Positions 10,178-21,113 of a DNA stretch of 64,000 bases are shown piece by piece (positions within the stretch are counted from its first letter, which is position 1; every line of letters begins with the position of its first letter). Origin of the DNA: Woeseiaceae bacterium (GTDB lineage Bacteria; Pseudomonadota; Gammaproteobacteria; Steroidobacterales; Woeseiaceae); NCBI GenBank assembly GCA_021773055.1, contig JAJFKV010000064.1, positions 1 to 64,000 on the forward strand, written 5' to 3'. The notes beneath the pieces were generated by a model that was not told the origin of the DNA, made no database searches, and was given only the letters and a program-made list of their open reading frames with translations. A program made the position numbers and the translations under genes.

Positions 10178-11539
10178 ATGGCAAAGAAGCCCCAACAAAG
10201 TCCGGCAGATATAGCGAAGCAAGCGAGCAAATTGGGCGAACTCAAAATTCGCATCCTTTTCCTCATTGGCGCGCTGATTGTCTATCGCTGTGGTACCTAT
10301 ATTCCGGTACCAGGCGTGAACCCGGTTGCGTTGAATGACTTCTTCCAGCAGCAGTCAGGCGGCTTGTTGGCGACGTTTAACCTGTTCTCCGGCGGCGCAC
10401 TGTCTCGATTCGGAATTTTCGCTCTCGGCATCGTGCCGTACATTTCGTCATCCATCATTATGCAGATGGCGAGTCGTATCGTGCCGAGTCTTGAGCAGCT
10501 TCGAAAAGAAGGTGAGCAGGGCCGACGCCAGATCGTTAAGTACACGCGCTACGGCACAGTGGCTCTGGCCAGCTTCCAGTCCATAGCGGCGGCGTCCTGG
10601 CTGCAAGGTCAACCGGGACTCGTGATTATCTCCGGCCCGTCGTTCCTGATTACGGCGTGCATAACGCTGGTCACTGGTACGGTTTTCCTGATGTGGCTCG
10701 GGGAGCAGATCACCGAACGCGGTATCGGTAACGGTATTTCGATGATCATTTTGTCCGGTATCGTTGCTGGTTTGCCGGGAACCATCGCCGGTACAGCTGA
10801 ACTGGTGCGAACGGGTGAAATGTCTTCGATCACAGCTATCATGATGTTGCTCGGCGGTATCGCAGCAATCATCTTCGTTGTCTATATGGAGCGTGCGCAG
10901 CGCCGTATTACGGTCAATTACGCAAGGCGCCAGCAGGGCCGCAAGATGATGCAGGCACAGAGCACGCACTTACCATTCAAGATCAACATGGCGGGTGTTA
11001 TTCCGCCGATCTTCGCCTCGAGCATCCTGATGTTCCCGGCAACGATTGCACAGTTTTTCGGCCAGGCAGCTGAACCGACTATTGTACAACGTGCGTTACA
11101 GACGATTGGTGCCAACCTCGGCCCCGGTCAGCCTGTTTATGTGCTGATGTACGGCGCTTTGATTATTTTCTTCTGCTTCTTCTACACAGCACTGCAGTAC
11201 AACTCGAAAGAGACGGCTGATCAGCTGAAGAAGGGTGGCGCGTTTCTGCCGGGTATTCGGCCGGGTGCGCACACGGCAGATTACATTGACCGGGTCCTGA
11301 CTCGACTGACTTTCTGGGGCGCACTGTACATCGCGGGTGTATGTCTTCTGCCTGAGTTTGTTCGCATGTTCTACCCGAGCATGCCGTTCAGTTTTGGTGG
11401 CACGTCGCTGCTGATCCTGGTCGTTGTCACGATGGACTTCATGTCACAGTTGCAGGCACATGCCATGAGTCACCAGTATGACGGCATGATGCAGAAAGCC
11501 AACCTGCGCAATTATGGCAAGGGTGGACAAGCACGCTGA
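10178..11539 (+). CDS. secY: Preprotein translocase subunit SecY
   Basis: [24 protein letters not shown]...[19 protein letters not shown]; 453 aa multi-spanning protein. Confidence 0.98.
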   Translation: MAKKPQQSPADIAKQASKLGELKIRILFLIGALIVYRCGTYIPVPGVNPVALNDFFQQQSGGLLATFNLFSGGALSRFGIFALGIVPYISSSIIMQMASRIVPSLEQLRKEGEQGRRQIVKYTRYGTVALASFQSIAAASWLQGQPGLVIISGPSFLITACITLVTGTVFLMWLGEQITERGIGNGISMIILSGIVAGLPGTIAGTAELVRTGEMSSITAIMMLLGGIAAIIFVVYMERAQRRITVNYARRQQGRKMMQAQSTHLPFKINMAGVIPPIFASSILMFPATIAQFFGQAAEPTIVQRALQTIGANLGPGQPVYVLMYGALIIFFCFFYTALQYNSKETADQLKKGGAFLPGIRPGAHTADYIDRVLTRLTFWGALYIAGVCLLPEFVRMFYPSMPFSFGGTSLLILVVVTMDFMSQLQAHAMSHQYDGMMQKANLRNYGKGGQAR

Positions 11540-11564
11540 TGAGTCAGCGTTTTGGAGAAAGCTC

Positions 11565-11678
11565 ATGAAAGTAAGAGCATCAGTTAAAAAGATCTGCAGA
11601 AATTGCAAGATTGTTCGTCGCAACGGTGTTGTGCGAGTGATCTGCACCGATGCACGACATAAGCAGCGCCAGGGCTAG
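11565..11678 (+). CDS. rpmJ: 50S ribosomal protein L36 (C+ form)
   Basis: [37 protein letters not shown] read directly; too short for the ORF track. Confidence 0.97.
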   Translation: MKVRASVKKICRNCKIVRRNGVVRVICTDARHKQRQG

Positions 11679-11707
11679 TCCCGGGTCTATTGATAAGGAT
11701 AGGTTAA

Positions 11708-12064
11708 GTGGCACGTATAGCAGGCATAAACATTCCATTGGCGAAACACGTCGTGATTGCACTGACGTCGATCTTCGGTATTGGGGATACGCGCGCGAAG
11801 CAGATTTGCGAAGCGGCTGGCGTTGCTCCAGACACGAAGGTGAAGGATCTGGCTGAGCCGGAAGTCGCAAAACTGCGTACCGCAGTTGCCATCTTCACGG
11901 TTGAAGGTGATCTTCGTCGTGAGACGTCAATGAATATCAAGCGTTTGATGGATCTCGGTTCGTACCGAGGCATTCGTCACAGACGTGGTTTGCCGCTTCG
12001 CGGTCAACGCACTCGCACGAACGCCCGGACCCGTAAAGGTCCGCGTCGTCCGATTAAGAGGTAG
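11708..12064 (+). CDS. rpsM: 30S ribosomal protein S13 (GTG start)
   Basis: [32 protein letters not shown]...[22 protein letters not shown]. Confidence 0.98.
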   Translation: MARIAGINIPLAKHVVIALTSIFGIGDTRAKQICEAAGVAPDTKVKDLAEPEVAKLRTAVAIFTVEGDLRRETSMNIKRLMDLGSYRGIRHRRGLPLRGQRTRTNARTRKGPRRPIKR

Positions 12065-12071
12065 GTCTTAA

Positions 12072-12452
12072 ATGGCTGAAGTAAAGAAGAAGAAGGTCAA
12101 AAAGCACGTGGTTGATGCAATCGCGCACATCCATGCTTCCTTCAACAACACGATCATCACGATTACCGATCGTCAGGGCAATGCTCTTTCCTGGGCAACG
12201 GCTGGCGGCTGTGGTTTTCGTGGATCTCGTAAATCCACCCCGTTCGCAGCACAGGTTGCGTCGGACAAAGCGGGCCGTGTGGCTCTCGAGTTCGGCGTGA
12301 AGAATGTCGATGTGCGTGTTCGTGGGCCGGGCCCAGGTCGCGAGTCTGCAGTACGCGCTCTGAATGCTCTGGGATTCCGTATTCAAAATATTGAGGATGT
12401 CACTCCGATTCCTCACAACGGCTGTCGCCCGCCCAAAAAGCGTCGCGTGTAG
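12072..12452 (+). CDS. rpsK: 30S ribosomal protein S11
   Basis: [43 protein letters not shown]. Confidence 0.98.
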   Translation: MAEVKKKKVKKHVVDAIAHIHASFNNTIITITDRQGNALSWATAGGCGFRGSRKSTPFAAQVASDKAGRVALEFGVKNVDVRVRGPGPGRESAVRALNALGFRIQNIEDVTPIPHNGCRPPKKRRV

Positions 12453-12462
12453 AGGCTGAACA

Positions 12463-13083
12463 ATGGCAAGATATTTAGGACCAAAATGTAAACTGTCCCG
12501 CCGCGAAGGCACGGATCTGTTTCTAAAAAGTGGCGTAAGGCCGCTTGAATCAAAGTGCAAGCTGGATGTTCCTCCAGGCGGTGCGGCTCAACGTCGCCCA
12601 CGTCTGTCGGAATACGGCATGCAGTTACGTGAGAAGCAGAAGTTGCGTCGTATGTACGGCGTGCTCGAAAGACAGTTTCGTAATTACTACAAGCGTTCGG
12701 CACAGCTGAAAGGCTCAACGGGTGAAAATCTGCTGCGTCTACTCGAAGGTCGTCTGGATAATGTTGTTTATCGCATGGGCTTCGCGTCAACGCGCGCCGA
12801 AGCACGCCAGCTTGTGAGTCACAAGAGCATCGAAGTTAACGGCAAGGTCGTTAATATCCCGTCCGCTCAGCTCAAAGCCGGTGATGGGATCACTATTCGC
12901 GAGAAAGCGAAGAAACAACTGCGGATCCAGAGCGCATTGGAAATTGCAGGACAGGTCGGCATGCCTGAGTGGGTCAATGTCGATACGAAGAAGATGGCGG
13001 GTGTTTTGACGTCGTTGCCGGATCGGGAAGACATTCTCCCCGATATCAACGAAAACCTAGTTGTCGAGCTGTACTCGAAGTAG
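12463..13083 (+). CDS. rpsD: 30S ribosomal protein S4
   Basis: [24 protein letters not shown]...[20 protein letters not shown]. Confidence 0.98.
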   Translation: MARYLGPKCKLSRREGTDLFLKSGVRPLESKCKLDVPPGGAAQRRPRLSEYGMQLREKQKLRRMYGVLERQFRNYYKRSAQLKGSTGENLLRLLEGRLDNVVYRMGFASTRAEARQLVSHKSIEVNGKVVNIPSAQLKAGDGITIREKAKKQLRIQSALEIAGQVGMPEWVNVDTKKMAGVLTSLPDREDILPDINENLVVELYSK

Positions 13084-13101
13084 TCAGGAGGGTTAATTCC
13101 C

Positions 13102-14103
13102 ATGCAGGAATCAGTACACGAATTTCTAAAGCCGCGCGTTGTAAAAGTAACGCCGGTAAACGATCTGCAAGCCAAAGTAACCATCGAGCCGTTCGAACGC
13201 GGGTTCGGTCACACGCTTGGCAATGCGCTGCGTCGAATCTTGCTGTCGTCTATGCCAGGCGCCGCAATTACAGAAGCCGAGATCGAAGGCGTACTTCACG
13301 AGTACACCAGCATTGAAGGCGTTCAGGAAGATGTTGTCGACATTCTTCTGAGCCTGAAGCTGGTGGCAGTCACGATGAATACTCGCGACACGGCTGAGCT
13401 GCGTGTGTCGAAGAAAGGTCCGGGTCCGGTCACGGCTGGCGACATTCAGCTCGATCACGACGTTGAGGTCATGAATCCCGATCTCGTGATCGCGAATCTG
13501 ACCAAAGCCGGCGAGTTGAACATGATTCTGAAAGTTGAGCGCGGTCGTGGTTACCGCCCGGCGACACAGCGTCCGTCGTTTGAAGAGCAGGGTGGACCAA
13601 TTGGTCGCCTGCAACTCGACGCATCGTTCAGCCCGATTGTCCGAGTAACCTACAACGTTGAGTCAGCGCGCGTAGAACAACGCACTGACCTCGACAAATT
13701 GCTCATTGAACTCGAGACAAATGGCACGATTGATCCTGAAGAAGCTATTCGCCGTGCGGGCAGCATCCTTAAAGATCAATTGTCCGTTTTCGTTGACCTG
13801 CAGGGTCAGGAAGAAGGCGTTGGCGCACAAGCTGAGAACCAGGTTGATCCGATTCTGTTGCGTCCGGTTGACGAACTTGAACTAACTGTACGTTCTGCAA
13901 ACTGCCTTAAGGCCGAAAATATCATGTATATCGGTGATCTGGTGCAGCGAACCGAAGTCGAACTTCTGCGTACGCCGAATCTCGGTAAGAAGTCATTGAC
14001 TGAGATCAAGGAAGTTCTGGAAGGTCACGGCCTCGGTCTGGGTATGCACCTGGATAACTGGCCACCGGCCTCCTTGCGTCCCGAACACGAACTCGTGATG
14101 TAA
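13102..14103 (+). CDS. rpoA: DNA-directed RNA polymerase subunit alpha
   Basis: [49 protein letters not shown]; alpha-CTD present. Confidence 0.99.
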   Translation: MQESVHEFLKPRVVKVTPVNDLQAKVTIEPFERGFGHTLGNALRRILLSSMPGAAITEAEIEGVLHEYTSIEGVQEDVVDILLSLKLVAVTMNTRDTAELRVSKKGPGPVTAGDIQLDHDVEVMNPDLVIANLTKAGELNMILKVERGRGYRPATQRPSFEEQGGPIGRLQLDASFSPIVRVTYNVESARVEQRTDLDKLLIELETNGTIDPEEAIRRAGSILKDQLSVFVDLQGQEEGVGAQAENQVDPILLRPVDELELTVRSANCLKAENIMYIGDLVQRTEVELLRTPNLGKKSLTEIKEVLEGHGLGLGMHLDNWPPASLRPEHELVM

Positions 14104-14113
14104 TACTGCAAAA

Positions 14114-14128
14114 AGGGGTCTGACCCCT
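14114..14128. repeat. Perfect 15-nt palindrome in the rpoA-rplQ spacer
   Basis: AGGGGTC T GACCCCT. Confidence 0.7.
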
Positions 14129-14157
14129 AAGAATGCTAAGAATGAAGGTAGAGAAAA

Positions 14158-14538
14158 ATGCGCCATAGAAAATCCGGTCGTAAACTGGGTCGTAACAGCT
14201 CTCATCGCAAGGCTATGTTTCGCAACATGGCTGCGTCGATGATCAAGCACGAAACGATCCGGACGACAGTACCCAAAGCAAAAGAATTGCGCCGCGTCGT
14301 AGAACCTTTGATTACGCTGGCCAAGGAAGATAGTGTGGCGAACCGCCGCCTGGCTTTTGATCGCCTTCGCGATAAAGAAGTTGTTGGCAAGCTGTTCACA
14401 GAGATCGGCCCACGATGCAAAGAACGTCCGGGTGGCTATTTACGAATTCTGAAGACCGGGCCTCGGCCAGGTGATAACGCACCGATGGCGATCGTCATGC
14501 TGACTGATCAGGCACCAGAGGCGGTTGCAGACGAATAG
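14158..14538 (+). CDS. rplQ: 50S ribosomal protein L17
   Basis: [46 protein letters not shown]. Confidence 0.98.
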   Translation: MRHRKSGRKLGRNSSHRKAMFRNMAASMIKHETIRTTVPKAKELRRVVEPLITLAKEDSVANRRLAFDRLRDKEVVGKLFTEIGPRCKERPGGYLRILKTGPRPGDNAPMAIVMLTDQAPEAVADE

Positions 14539-14540
14539 AA

Positions 14541-14563
14541 GTAGGAGCTCGTCTGGCGAGCGA
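14541..14563 (+). repeat. REP-like element downstream of rplQ
   Basis: GTAGGAGCTCGTCTGGCGAGCGA; stem GCTCG/CGAGC differs from the other copies but stays paired. Confidence 0.75.
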
Positions 14564-14591
14564 CCACACGCTTTATTCGTACTCCTGCACC

Positions 14592-14620
14592 AAAAAAACC
14601 GGGCAATGCCCGGTTTTTTT
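14592..14620 (+). terminator. Rho-independent terminator of the alpha operon
   Basis: aaaaaaaCCGGGCaatGCCCGGttttttt. Confidence 0.9.
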
Positions 14621-14707
14621 ATGTCTGCTGCATCGAACAAGGCGTAATGCGTTGAAAATTAACGATAAAGCGAAATCGTGCAATTGTGAATCTGCTCACA
14701 GCGATTT

Positions 14708-15070
14708 TTGACCAATGCTTCTAAGGTTGGCCACATGACAGCTTCGAAAAACAAAACCGACGTTGGCGATAGAAGCATGGATGAATGTGTCGTCCTGAAT
14801 AAAGAGGCGTTCGATCCGGACTTGGTTTTCCTTGATGATATTGTCGACGATGAAGTTCTGCCTTACTTGAGCCTGGCGGTCGATGGATTGACCGAAGCTG
14901 GTGAGAGTAAGGAAGGCAAGCTCGAGTTGCGCCCTGAAGACGTTGCGGCAAATGAGGTCATTGAGGCCGACACTACAATGCCAGTCGCAATACTCGACCC
15001 CGACGAGCTTGATGTCTACGGCTGGGAGACCAGCTGGTGGAAGAAAATAAAGGGCTATCTGGGCTTCTGA
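14708..15070 (+). CDS. Small acidic hypothetical protein
   Basis: 120-aa ORF (ATG alternative at 14735), Asp/Glu-rich, ends ETSWWKKIKGYLGF; no family recognised. Confidence 0.55.
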   Translation: MTNASKVGHMTASKNKTDVGDRSMDECVVLNKEAFDPDLVFLDDIVDDEVLPYLSLAVDGLTEAGESKEGKLELRPEDVAANEVIEADTTMPVAILDPDELDVYGWETSWWKKIKGYLGF

Positions 15071-15113
15071 TCGCGCGCAGGCGCTACGTGCCCTTGGAGT
15101 AGCGCGCTCCTAC
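15071..15113 (-). repeat. REP-like element with an apparent extra internal segment
   Basis: Reverse complement GTAGGAGCGCGCTACTCCAAGGGCACGTAGCGCCTGCGCGCGA = canonical ends plus about 20 internal nt. Confidence 0.6.
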
Positions 15114-15130
15114 GGTGGTAAACTCCACCA

Positions 15131-15973
15131 ATGATATTCAATAACAAGACCGTGATCATCACGGGCGGGTCCGAGGGCGTAGGCGCGGCTACTGCGCGCA
15201 TGTTTGCCGAAGCTGGCGCCAACCTGATGCTGGTCGCGCGCAACAAAAAGAACCTCGATACGGTTGCCGAGGAACTTCGGTCCAGGACCAAAGTTGAAGT
15301 ATTTGCCATGGACGTGTCGGATGCAGAGGCTTGTGTTGACCTGTTCAAGAAGGCGGCATTCGAATTCGGGAGCGTTGATGTTCTCGTCAACAACGCTGGC
15401 TATCACAAGCGCGGTCCGGTTGAGGATATAGACCCAACCGACCTTGGCAAGATGATCGACGTGAACCTCAAGGCACCGCTCATACTCAGCCGTATCGCTT
15501 TACCCTATTTGCGCGAAGCAGGTGGTGGCGCGATTATTAATGTTGGTTCATTGGCTGGTCGGGCACCGATACCGGGCAGTGCCTGTTACGCTGCCAGCAA
15601 AGCAGGCCTGAGATCACTCACTTATGCATTGGGAGTAGAGTTGGCCGACAGTAATATTAAGCTCGCCGTTGTGTCACCAGGACCTATCGATACCGGTTTC
15701 ATCATGGCCGACATTGATGCGACGTCAGACCTGACATTTTCGCAGCCCATCAGTACAGCGGAGGAGGTCGCTCAAGCCGTTCTTGACTTGTGCGGCAATA
15801 ATTTGCGCGAACAGTCAATGCCGAAGCTCAGCGGTTTTCTGACCACGTTAGTGTATTTGTTCCCCGGTCTGAATCGACTGGTTCGGCCAACGCTGGAACG
15901 TAAGGGCGCAAAAGTCAAAGCAAAGCTCAAAGCAGAGCAAAAGCGTCGCGAGTCAGATTCTCCTGATCATTAA
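15131..15973 (+). CDS. SDR family NAD(P)-dependent oxidoreductase
   Basis: TVIITGGSEGVGAATARMFAEAGA (Rossmann), NNAG, YAASKAG. Confidence 0.92.
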   Translation: MIFNNKTVIITGGSEGVGAATARMFAEAGANLMLVARNKKNLDTVAEELRSRTKVEVFAMDVSDAEACVDLFKKAAFEFGSVDVLVNNAGYHKRGPVEDIDPTDLGKMIDVNLKAPLILSRIALPYLREAGGGAIINVGSLAGRAPIPGSACYAASKAGLRSLTYALGVELADSNIKLAVVSPGPIDTGFIMADIDATSDLTFSQPISTAEEVAQAVLDLCGNNLREQSMPKLSGFLTTLVYLFPGLNRLVRPTLERKGAKVKAKLKAEQKRRESDSPDH

Positions 15974-17272
15974 GTAGAACGCGAATATTGTCTTCGATGC
16001 GGATGCCGCCGAAGGGGCGTAGCCAGTCGACACTGTCCCAGTTCACATGGGACTCAGCAGGCGTGCCGCGCAGATTCTCCAGCAGCATGTCGATCGCGTA
16101 CAGGCCGGGTTCGATGGTAAGTACCATGTTTTCTTCAAGTACGCGCGTCAATCTCAAGAAAGGATGACCGCTGGGCGGATCGATAGTGGTGCCGGACTCG
16201 TTTTCCATGAAGCCACCGACATCGTGCACCTGAATACCGAGTAAGTGTCCAAGGCCGTGCGGGAAAAATGCAGACGTAACACCGGTCTCCAGTAAAGTGT
16301 CGGGAGCACCACTGGCCAGCTCAGCGTCAACCAGCACGCCCGCCAGCATCTTGTGAGTGGCCACGTGCAGATCGCGGTAATCAAGACCGGCGCGGACCTC
16401 TGCAACGATATCCAGCTGCATCGTATCCATTCGATCAATGAGTGCGCGGAAGCGCTCGTCGCGATTTGAATATGTACGGGTGATGTCAGACGCATAACCG
16501 TGTACCTGCGCGCCTGCATCTATAAGGAAAGATCGCGATTCGGCGGGTGGCTGCCGATCGAGGTCGGTGTAGTGTAGGACGGCGCCGTGTTTGTTCAGCG
16601 CGACAATGTTCCCGTAAGGCAACTCCGAATCTGTGTGACTGACCGCCTCACAATATGCGCGGTGAATTTCAAACTCAGGCTGGCCGTCACGATACGCCGC
16701 CTCTGCCGCAATGTGACCCCGTGCACCGCGCTGGGACGCAAGACGCATGATTGCGAGTTCGTACTCCGTCTTCACGCCGCGTGCGTAGTGGAGGATATTC
16801 ATAGCCGTATTCGGGTTCACCCGTTCGATTCCGAACGTCAGGGCATCGTCGTCGATCTCACCGATAACAATGCACTTTTCCCGATCAACAGGAATGTGCT
16901 CAGCGACACCCTCGACGCTATGCACGACGCGAATATCGAATCTGCTGGTCCAATAGCCGGCCGGTGTGCCCGGAACGACATGCCAGTAGTCATGCGGCTG
17001 GAAGTAGACCAGGATCGGTGTCTCACCGGGTGTATAAATGATGTAGGAATAAGGCAGACACGTGAGTGGTACCCAGTTGACGAAATGCGGATTCGGCTTG
17101 AATGGCATCTGGTAGTCATCAAGAAACGCGTTTTTCGGGTTCCCTGAATAAATGACAGCATGGCTTGCGCCAGCCTGCTCAAGCGCGTGATCGTGGCGCG
17201 CGGCAATCGTTTCAATGTGCTTGGCGTAAAGCGCACCAAGGGCGGGATTGGAGTCTGTGTAGTCGCTATTCA
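15927..17272 (-). CDS. pepQ: Xaa-Pro dipeptidase (M24 family, PepQ-like)
   Basis: FLIDAGAQVHGYASDITRTYS, FFPHGLGHLLGIQVHDVGG, VLTIEPGLY metal-site motifs. Confidence 0.9.
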
Positions 17273-17370
17273 TAAGCAAATCATACCCTGTTGCCGCGGT
17301 CGACGGCGAGTGCCATCATAAGCGGCTCCCGGAATCCGGGTCCAGGATTCGCCCAGTATCGGAGCAGAGG

Positions 17371-19086
17371 ATGCAACAGGCAATATGGGTAGCAAGTATC
17401 GCAGTTCTAGTCACAGGAGCCGTAGCAGTGGCCGCGTCTGACCCCGGCTATGACCGGGTTGCGGGTCGCGCCCATGCGTCCCGTTCGGAGGTTATCGCCC
17501 CGCACGCGATGGCAGCGACGAGTCAGCCGCTGGCAACCCAGGTCGCGCTCGATATCCTGAAGGCCGGTGGCAGTGCCGTGGACGCAGCAATTGCAGCCAA
17601 CGCCACGTTGGGGCTGATGGAACCAACCGGTAATGGCATTGGCGGTGACCTGTTCGCGATTATCTGGGATGCTGAGAAGAAGGAACTCGTCGGGTTGAAC
17701 GCATCGGGGCGTGCGCCGAGAGCAATGACGCTCGAATACTTCCAGAAGAACGGCATCGACAAGATTCCACCGTTTGGTCCGTTGCCGGTGAGTGTCCCGG
17801 GCGCTGTCGATGGCTGGTTCCAGTTGCACGGTCGTTACGGACGCCTCGACATCAAGGCAGTCCTGGCGCCGGCGATCGCCTACGCCCGCGAGGGGTTTCC
17901 GGTCTCTGAAGTGATCGCCCATTACTTCAAGTCCAACAAGGCACGCATCAGCCACTACCCCGGATTCGCCGAAACCTACATGCCAAACGGTGATGTGCCG
18001 AAAAAAGGCGAGATGTTCAAGAACCCGCGCCTGGCCGATACGCTTGAGGCAATTGCATTGAAAGGCCGCGACGAGTTCTACAAAGGTGACATCGCGAAGC
18101 GTATCGATGCCTACATGGCCGAACAGGGTGGCCTGCTGAACTATGATGACCTGGCGGCGCACGAGTCGGAGTGGGTAACACCAGTGTCTACCAACTACCG
18201 TGGTTGGGATGTTTACGAATTGCCACCTAATGGACAGGGTATTGCTGCACTGCAAATTCTGAATGTGCTCGAGGGCTATGATCTGGCCGCGATGGGTTTC
18301 GGTAGCGCGGAGTACATTCACACCTTCGTCGAAGCAAAGAAACTGGCGTTTGAAGATCGAGCGAAATACTACGCGGATATGGATTTCGTGGATGTGCCAG
18401 TCGAGACACTCATTTCGAAAAATTACGCCGACAAACGTCGCAAATTCATAGATGAGAGCAGGGCATCAAATTCACTGCCGGCCGGTGACGCGAAGCTTGA
18501 TAACGGAGACACTATTTATCTCACGATTGCGGACGCAGACGGCAACATGGTGTCGTTGATTCAGAGCAATTACCGGGGCATGGGTTCAGGTATGACGCCG
18601 GGCGACCTTGGTTTCATTTTGCAGGATCGGGCGGAGTTATTTGCACTCGACGCCAATCACGCAAATGTAGTTGAAGGCGGTAAGCGCCCGTTTCATACCA
18701 TTATTCCCGCGTTCGTCATGAAGGATGGCGAACCACTGATCAGTTTCGGGTTGATGGGCGGCGCCATGCAGCCGCAGGGACACGCACAGATCGTTGTTAA
18801 CATGATCGACTTTGGCATGAATCTTCAGGAAGCGGGCGATGCGGCTCGCATCAATCACACGGGCTCATCGCAACCGACGGGTTCCACAATGACAGACGGT
18901 GGCGTTGTGCATCTTGAAACCACCTTCAGTACAGAAACCCGCGAGGCTCTCGAAGCAATGGGGCATACGCTGGGCGATAGTAATGGCAGCTTTGGTGGTT
19001 ATCAGGCAATCATGTGGGATAAGGAGCAAGGCGTGTACTATGGCGCCTCGGAAGTCAGGAAAGACGGGCAGGCAGCAGGTTATTAG
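17371..19086 (+). CDS. ggt: Gamma-glutamyltransferase family protein
   Basis: Signal-like N-terminus; ATSQPLATQVALDILKAGGSAVDAAIAANATLGLMEPTGNGIGGD. Confidence 0.9.
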   Translation: MQQAIWVASIAVLVTGAVAVAASDPGYDRVAGRAHASRSEVIAPHAMAATSQPLATQVALDILKAGGSAVDAAIAANATLGLMEPTGNGIGGDLFAIIWDAEKKELVGLNASGRAPRAMTLEYFQKNGIDKIPPFGPLPVSVPGAVDGWFQLHGRYGRLDIKAVLAPAIAYAREGFPVSEVIAHYFKSNKARISHYPGFAETYMPNGDVPKKGEMFKNPRLADTLEAIALKGRDEFYKGDIAKRIDAYMAEQGGLLNYDDLAAHESEWVTPVSTNYRGWDVYELPPNGQGIAALQILNVLEGYDLAAMGFGSAEYIHTFVEAKKLAFEDRAKYYADMDFVDVPVETLISKNYADKRRKFIDESRASNSLPAGDAKLDNGDTIYLTIADADGNMVSLIQSNYRGMGSGMTPGDLGFILQDRAELFALDANHANVVEGGKRPFHTIIPAFVMKDGEPLISFGLMGGAMQPQGHAQIVVNMIDFGMNLQEAGDAARINHTGSSQPTGSTMTDGGVVHLETTFSTETREALEAMGHTLGDSNGSFGGYQAIMWDKEQGVYYGASEVRKDGQAAGY

Positions 19087-19106
19087 TGCCTTGAAGGACC
19101 ACTAGA

Positions 19107-20117
19107 ATGACGCAAGAAATTTATCTCACGGGCATTACCACGACGGGCACGCCACACATTGGAAACTATGTGGGTGCGATTCGCCCGAGTATCGCTGCGA
19201 GCAAGGACCCGGACAAGAAGAACTACTACTTCCTGGCCGACTTTCACGCGCTGGCTAAAAACGAAGATCCTGACAAGATAAGCCAATCAACGCTGGAGAT
19301 CGCGGCGGCATGGCTGGCGCTTGGCATGGACACACAAAACTCTGTGTTCTATCGGCAGTCGGATATTCCGGAAATCCCTGAGCTGACCTGGATTCTCACC
19401 AGCATGACGGCGAAGGGACTGATGAATCGTGCGCATTCTTACAAAGCTACGGTGCAGGCTAACGTTGAAGGAGACAATAAGGATCCGGACAAGGGCATAA
19501 CAATGGCCTTGTATAGCTACCCGATCCTGATGGCGGCGGATATCCTGATGTTCAAAGCGACCAAAGTTCCAGTTGGCAGAGACCAGAAGCAGCACGTTGA
19601 GATGGCGCGGGATATCGCGCAGCGATTCAATCATCACTACGGTGATGTTCTGGTGCTTCCGGATCCGGCTATCGATGACCACACGGCGGTACTCGCAGGA
19701 CTCGATGGTCGAAAGATGTCCAAGAGCTACAACAACACGATTCCGTTGTTTGCGCCGGAGAAGCAATTTCGCAAGCTCATCATGAAGATCAAGACCAACA
19801 GTCTTGAACCTGGCGAGCCGAAAGATATCGAGGGCAGCACGCTGTATGATATCTACAAGGCATTCGCGACGCCCGAAGAAACCGCAGCCGTCGAAAAGCA
19901 GTATGCCGAGGGTATTGCCTGGGGTGCGATGAAGCAGCAGTTGTTCGAATACATCAATGATCACATTGGGCCTGCGCGAGACGAATACGGTCGATTGATG
20001 GCCGATCCATCAATTGTGGAAGCGGAACTTCAAAAGGGTGCAATCAGGGCGCGAGAAGTTGCCGTGCCGTATCTGCAGCAGATTCGGCACGCGATCGGAA
20101 TCCGCAAGCTTGGTTGA
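19107..20117 (+). CDS. trpS: Tryptophan--tRNA ligase
   Basis: TGITTTGTPHIGNYVGAIRP, LDGRKMSKSYNNTI. Confidence 0.95.
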   Translation: MTQEIYLTGITTTGTPHIGNYVGAIRPSIAASKDPDKKNYYFLADFHALAKNEDPDKISQSTLEIAAAWLALGMDTQNSVFYRQSDIPEIPELTWILTSMTAKGLMNRAHSYKATVQANVEGDNKDPDKGITMALYSYPILMAADILMFKATKVPVGRDQKQHVEMARDIAQRFNHHYGDVLVLPDPAIDDHTAVLAGLDGRKMSKSYNNTIPLFAPEKQFRKLIMKIKTNSLEPGEPKDIEGSTLYDIYKAFATPEETAAVEKQYAEGIAWGAMKQQLFEYINDHIGPARDEYGRLMADPSIVEAELQKGAIRAREVAVPYLQQIRHAIGIRKLG

Positions 20118-20127
20118 GTTTCTATCA

Positions 20128-20748
20128 GTGACTAACAAAGCACTCATCGTCATATGCTCTTTGCTCTTCAGCGACCTTGCTATCGCTGAAACAGTTTTCT
20201 ATTTGCACGGCCGAATTATTGAAGTCGAAGGCGTGCAACCTGTTCACGAGCGATTCGGATTGTACGACTATCTCGGTACGCTCGAGGCACTGCGAGCGAA
20301 TGGCGCGACTGTCATTGCGGAAGTGCGACCTGCCGACACAAATGTCGTGGAGTACGCAGGGAGGGTCGTCGAGCAAATCGAAGATCTCATCGCATCTGGC
20401 GAAGCGGCTGGCAATGTCACCGTCGTTGGTTTTTCGAAGGGTGGTGCGATAGCCATCTACGTATCCAGTCTGCTCAAGAACCCAGAGGTAAATTTCGTTT
20501 TTCTGGCGTCGTGCAGTGAGTGGATATCATCAGCTCCAGGGTTGTCCGTAAACGGGAACATTCTCTCCATCTTCGAAAAATCAGATACGCTGGCAGGCTC
20601 TTGCAAGCAGTTGGTGCAGCGGAATAGCGAGATCAGCTCTTTTCATGAGATCAAGCTTTCTACGGGTAGGGGCCATGGCGCATTCTATTTGCCGCGGAAG
20701 GCCTGGGTCGAACCTCTCTTGAGCTGGGTAAAGGGTGATCAGGAATGA
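20128..20748 (+). CDS. Secreted alpha/beta hydrolase-like protein
   Basis: Probable GTG start at 20128 giving signal-like VTNKALIVICSLLFSDLAIAE; VVGFSKGGAIAIYV nucleophile elbow. Confidence 0.7.
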   Translation: MTNKALIVICSLLFSDLAIAETVFYLHGRIIEVEGVQPVHERFGLYDYLGTLEALRANGATVIAEVRPADTNVVEYAGRVVEQIEDLIASGEAAGNVTVVGFSKGGAIAIYVSSLLKNPEVNFVFLASCSEWISSAPGLSVNGNILSIFEKSDTLAGSCKQLVQRNSEISSFHEIKLSTGRGHGAFYLPRKAWVEPLLSWVKGDQE

Positions 20749-21113
20749 TTGAAGGCTCCTGTCATTGCGGTGCGGTCAGCTTTACGTATCCAAAGCAGCC
20801 GGAATGGCTAACATCTTGTAATTGTTCGGTTTGTCGTCGCTACAGTGCACTTTGGGCGTACGCACAAGTGAGTGAAATTTCGTTGCGAGCGGCGCAGGAT
20901 GCAACGATTGCCTATATTCACGGTGACAAGACACTGGCGATGCATTCCTGCAATAAATGTGGATGCACCACACACTGGATCGGACTCGATTCCGATGAGT
21001 CAGCCAAAATGGCGGTTAACTTTCGGATGTGCAGTTCCGACTTAATCACGAATATCAGAATCAGGAATTTCGACGGAGCGGATACCTGGGAATTTCTGGA
21101 TCAGGAGCAATGA
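20745..21113 (+). CDS. GFA (glutathione-dependent formaldehyde-activating enzyme-like) family protein
   Basis: GSCHCGAVSF...SCNCSVCRRY...CNKCGCTTHW zinc-binding Cys pattern. Confidence 0.9.
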   Translation: MIEGSCHCGAVSFTYPKQPEWLTSCNCSVCRRYSALWAYAQVSEISLRAAQDATIAYIHGDKTLAMHSCNKCGCTTHWIGLDSDESAKMAVNFRMCSSDLITNIRIRNFDGADTWEFLDQEQ

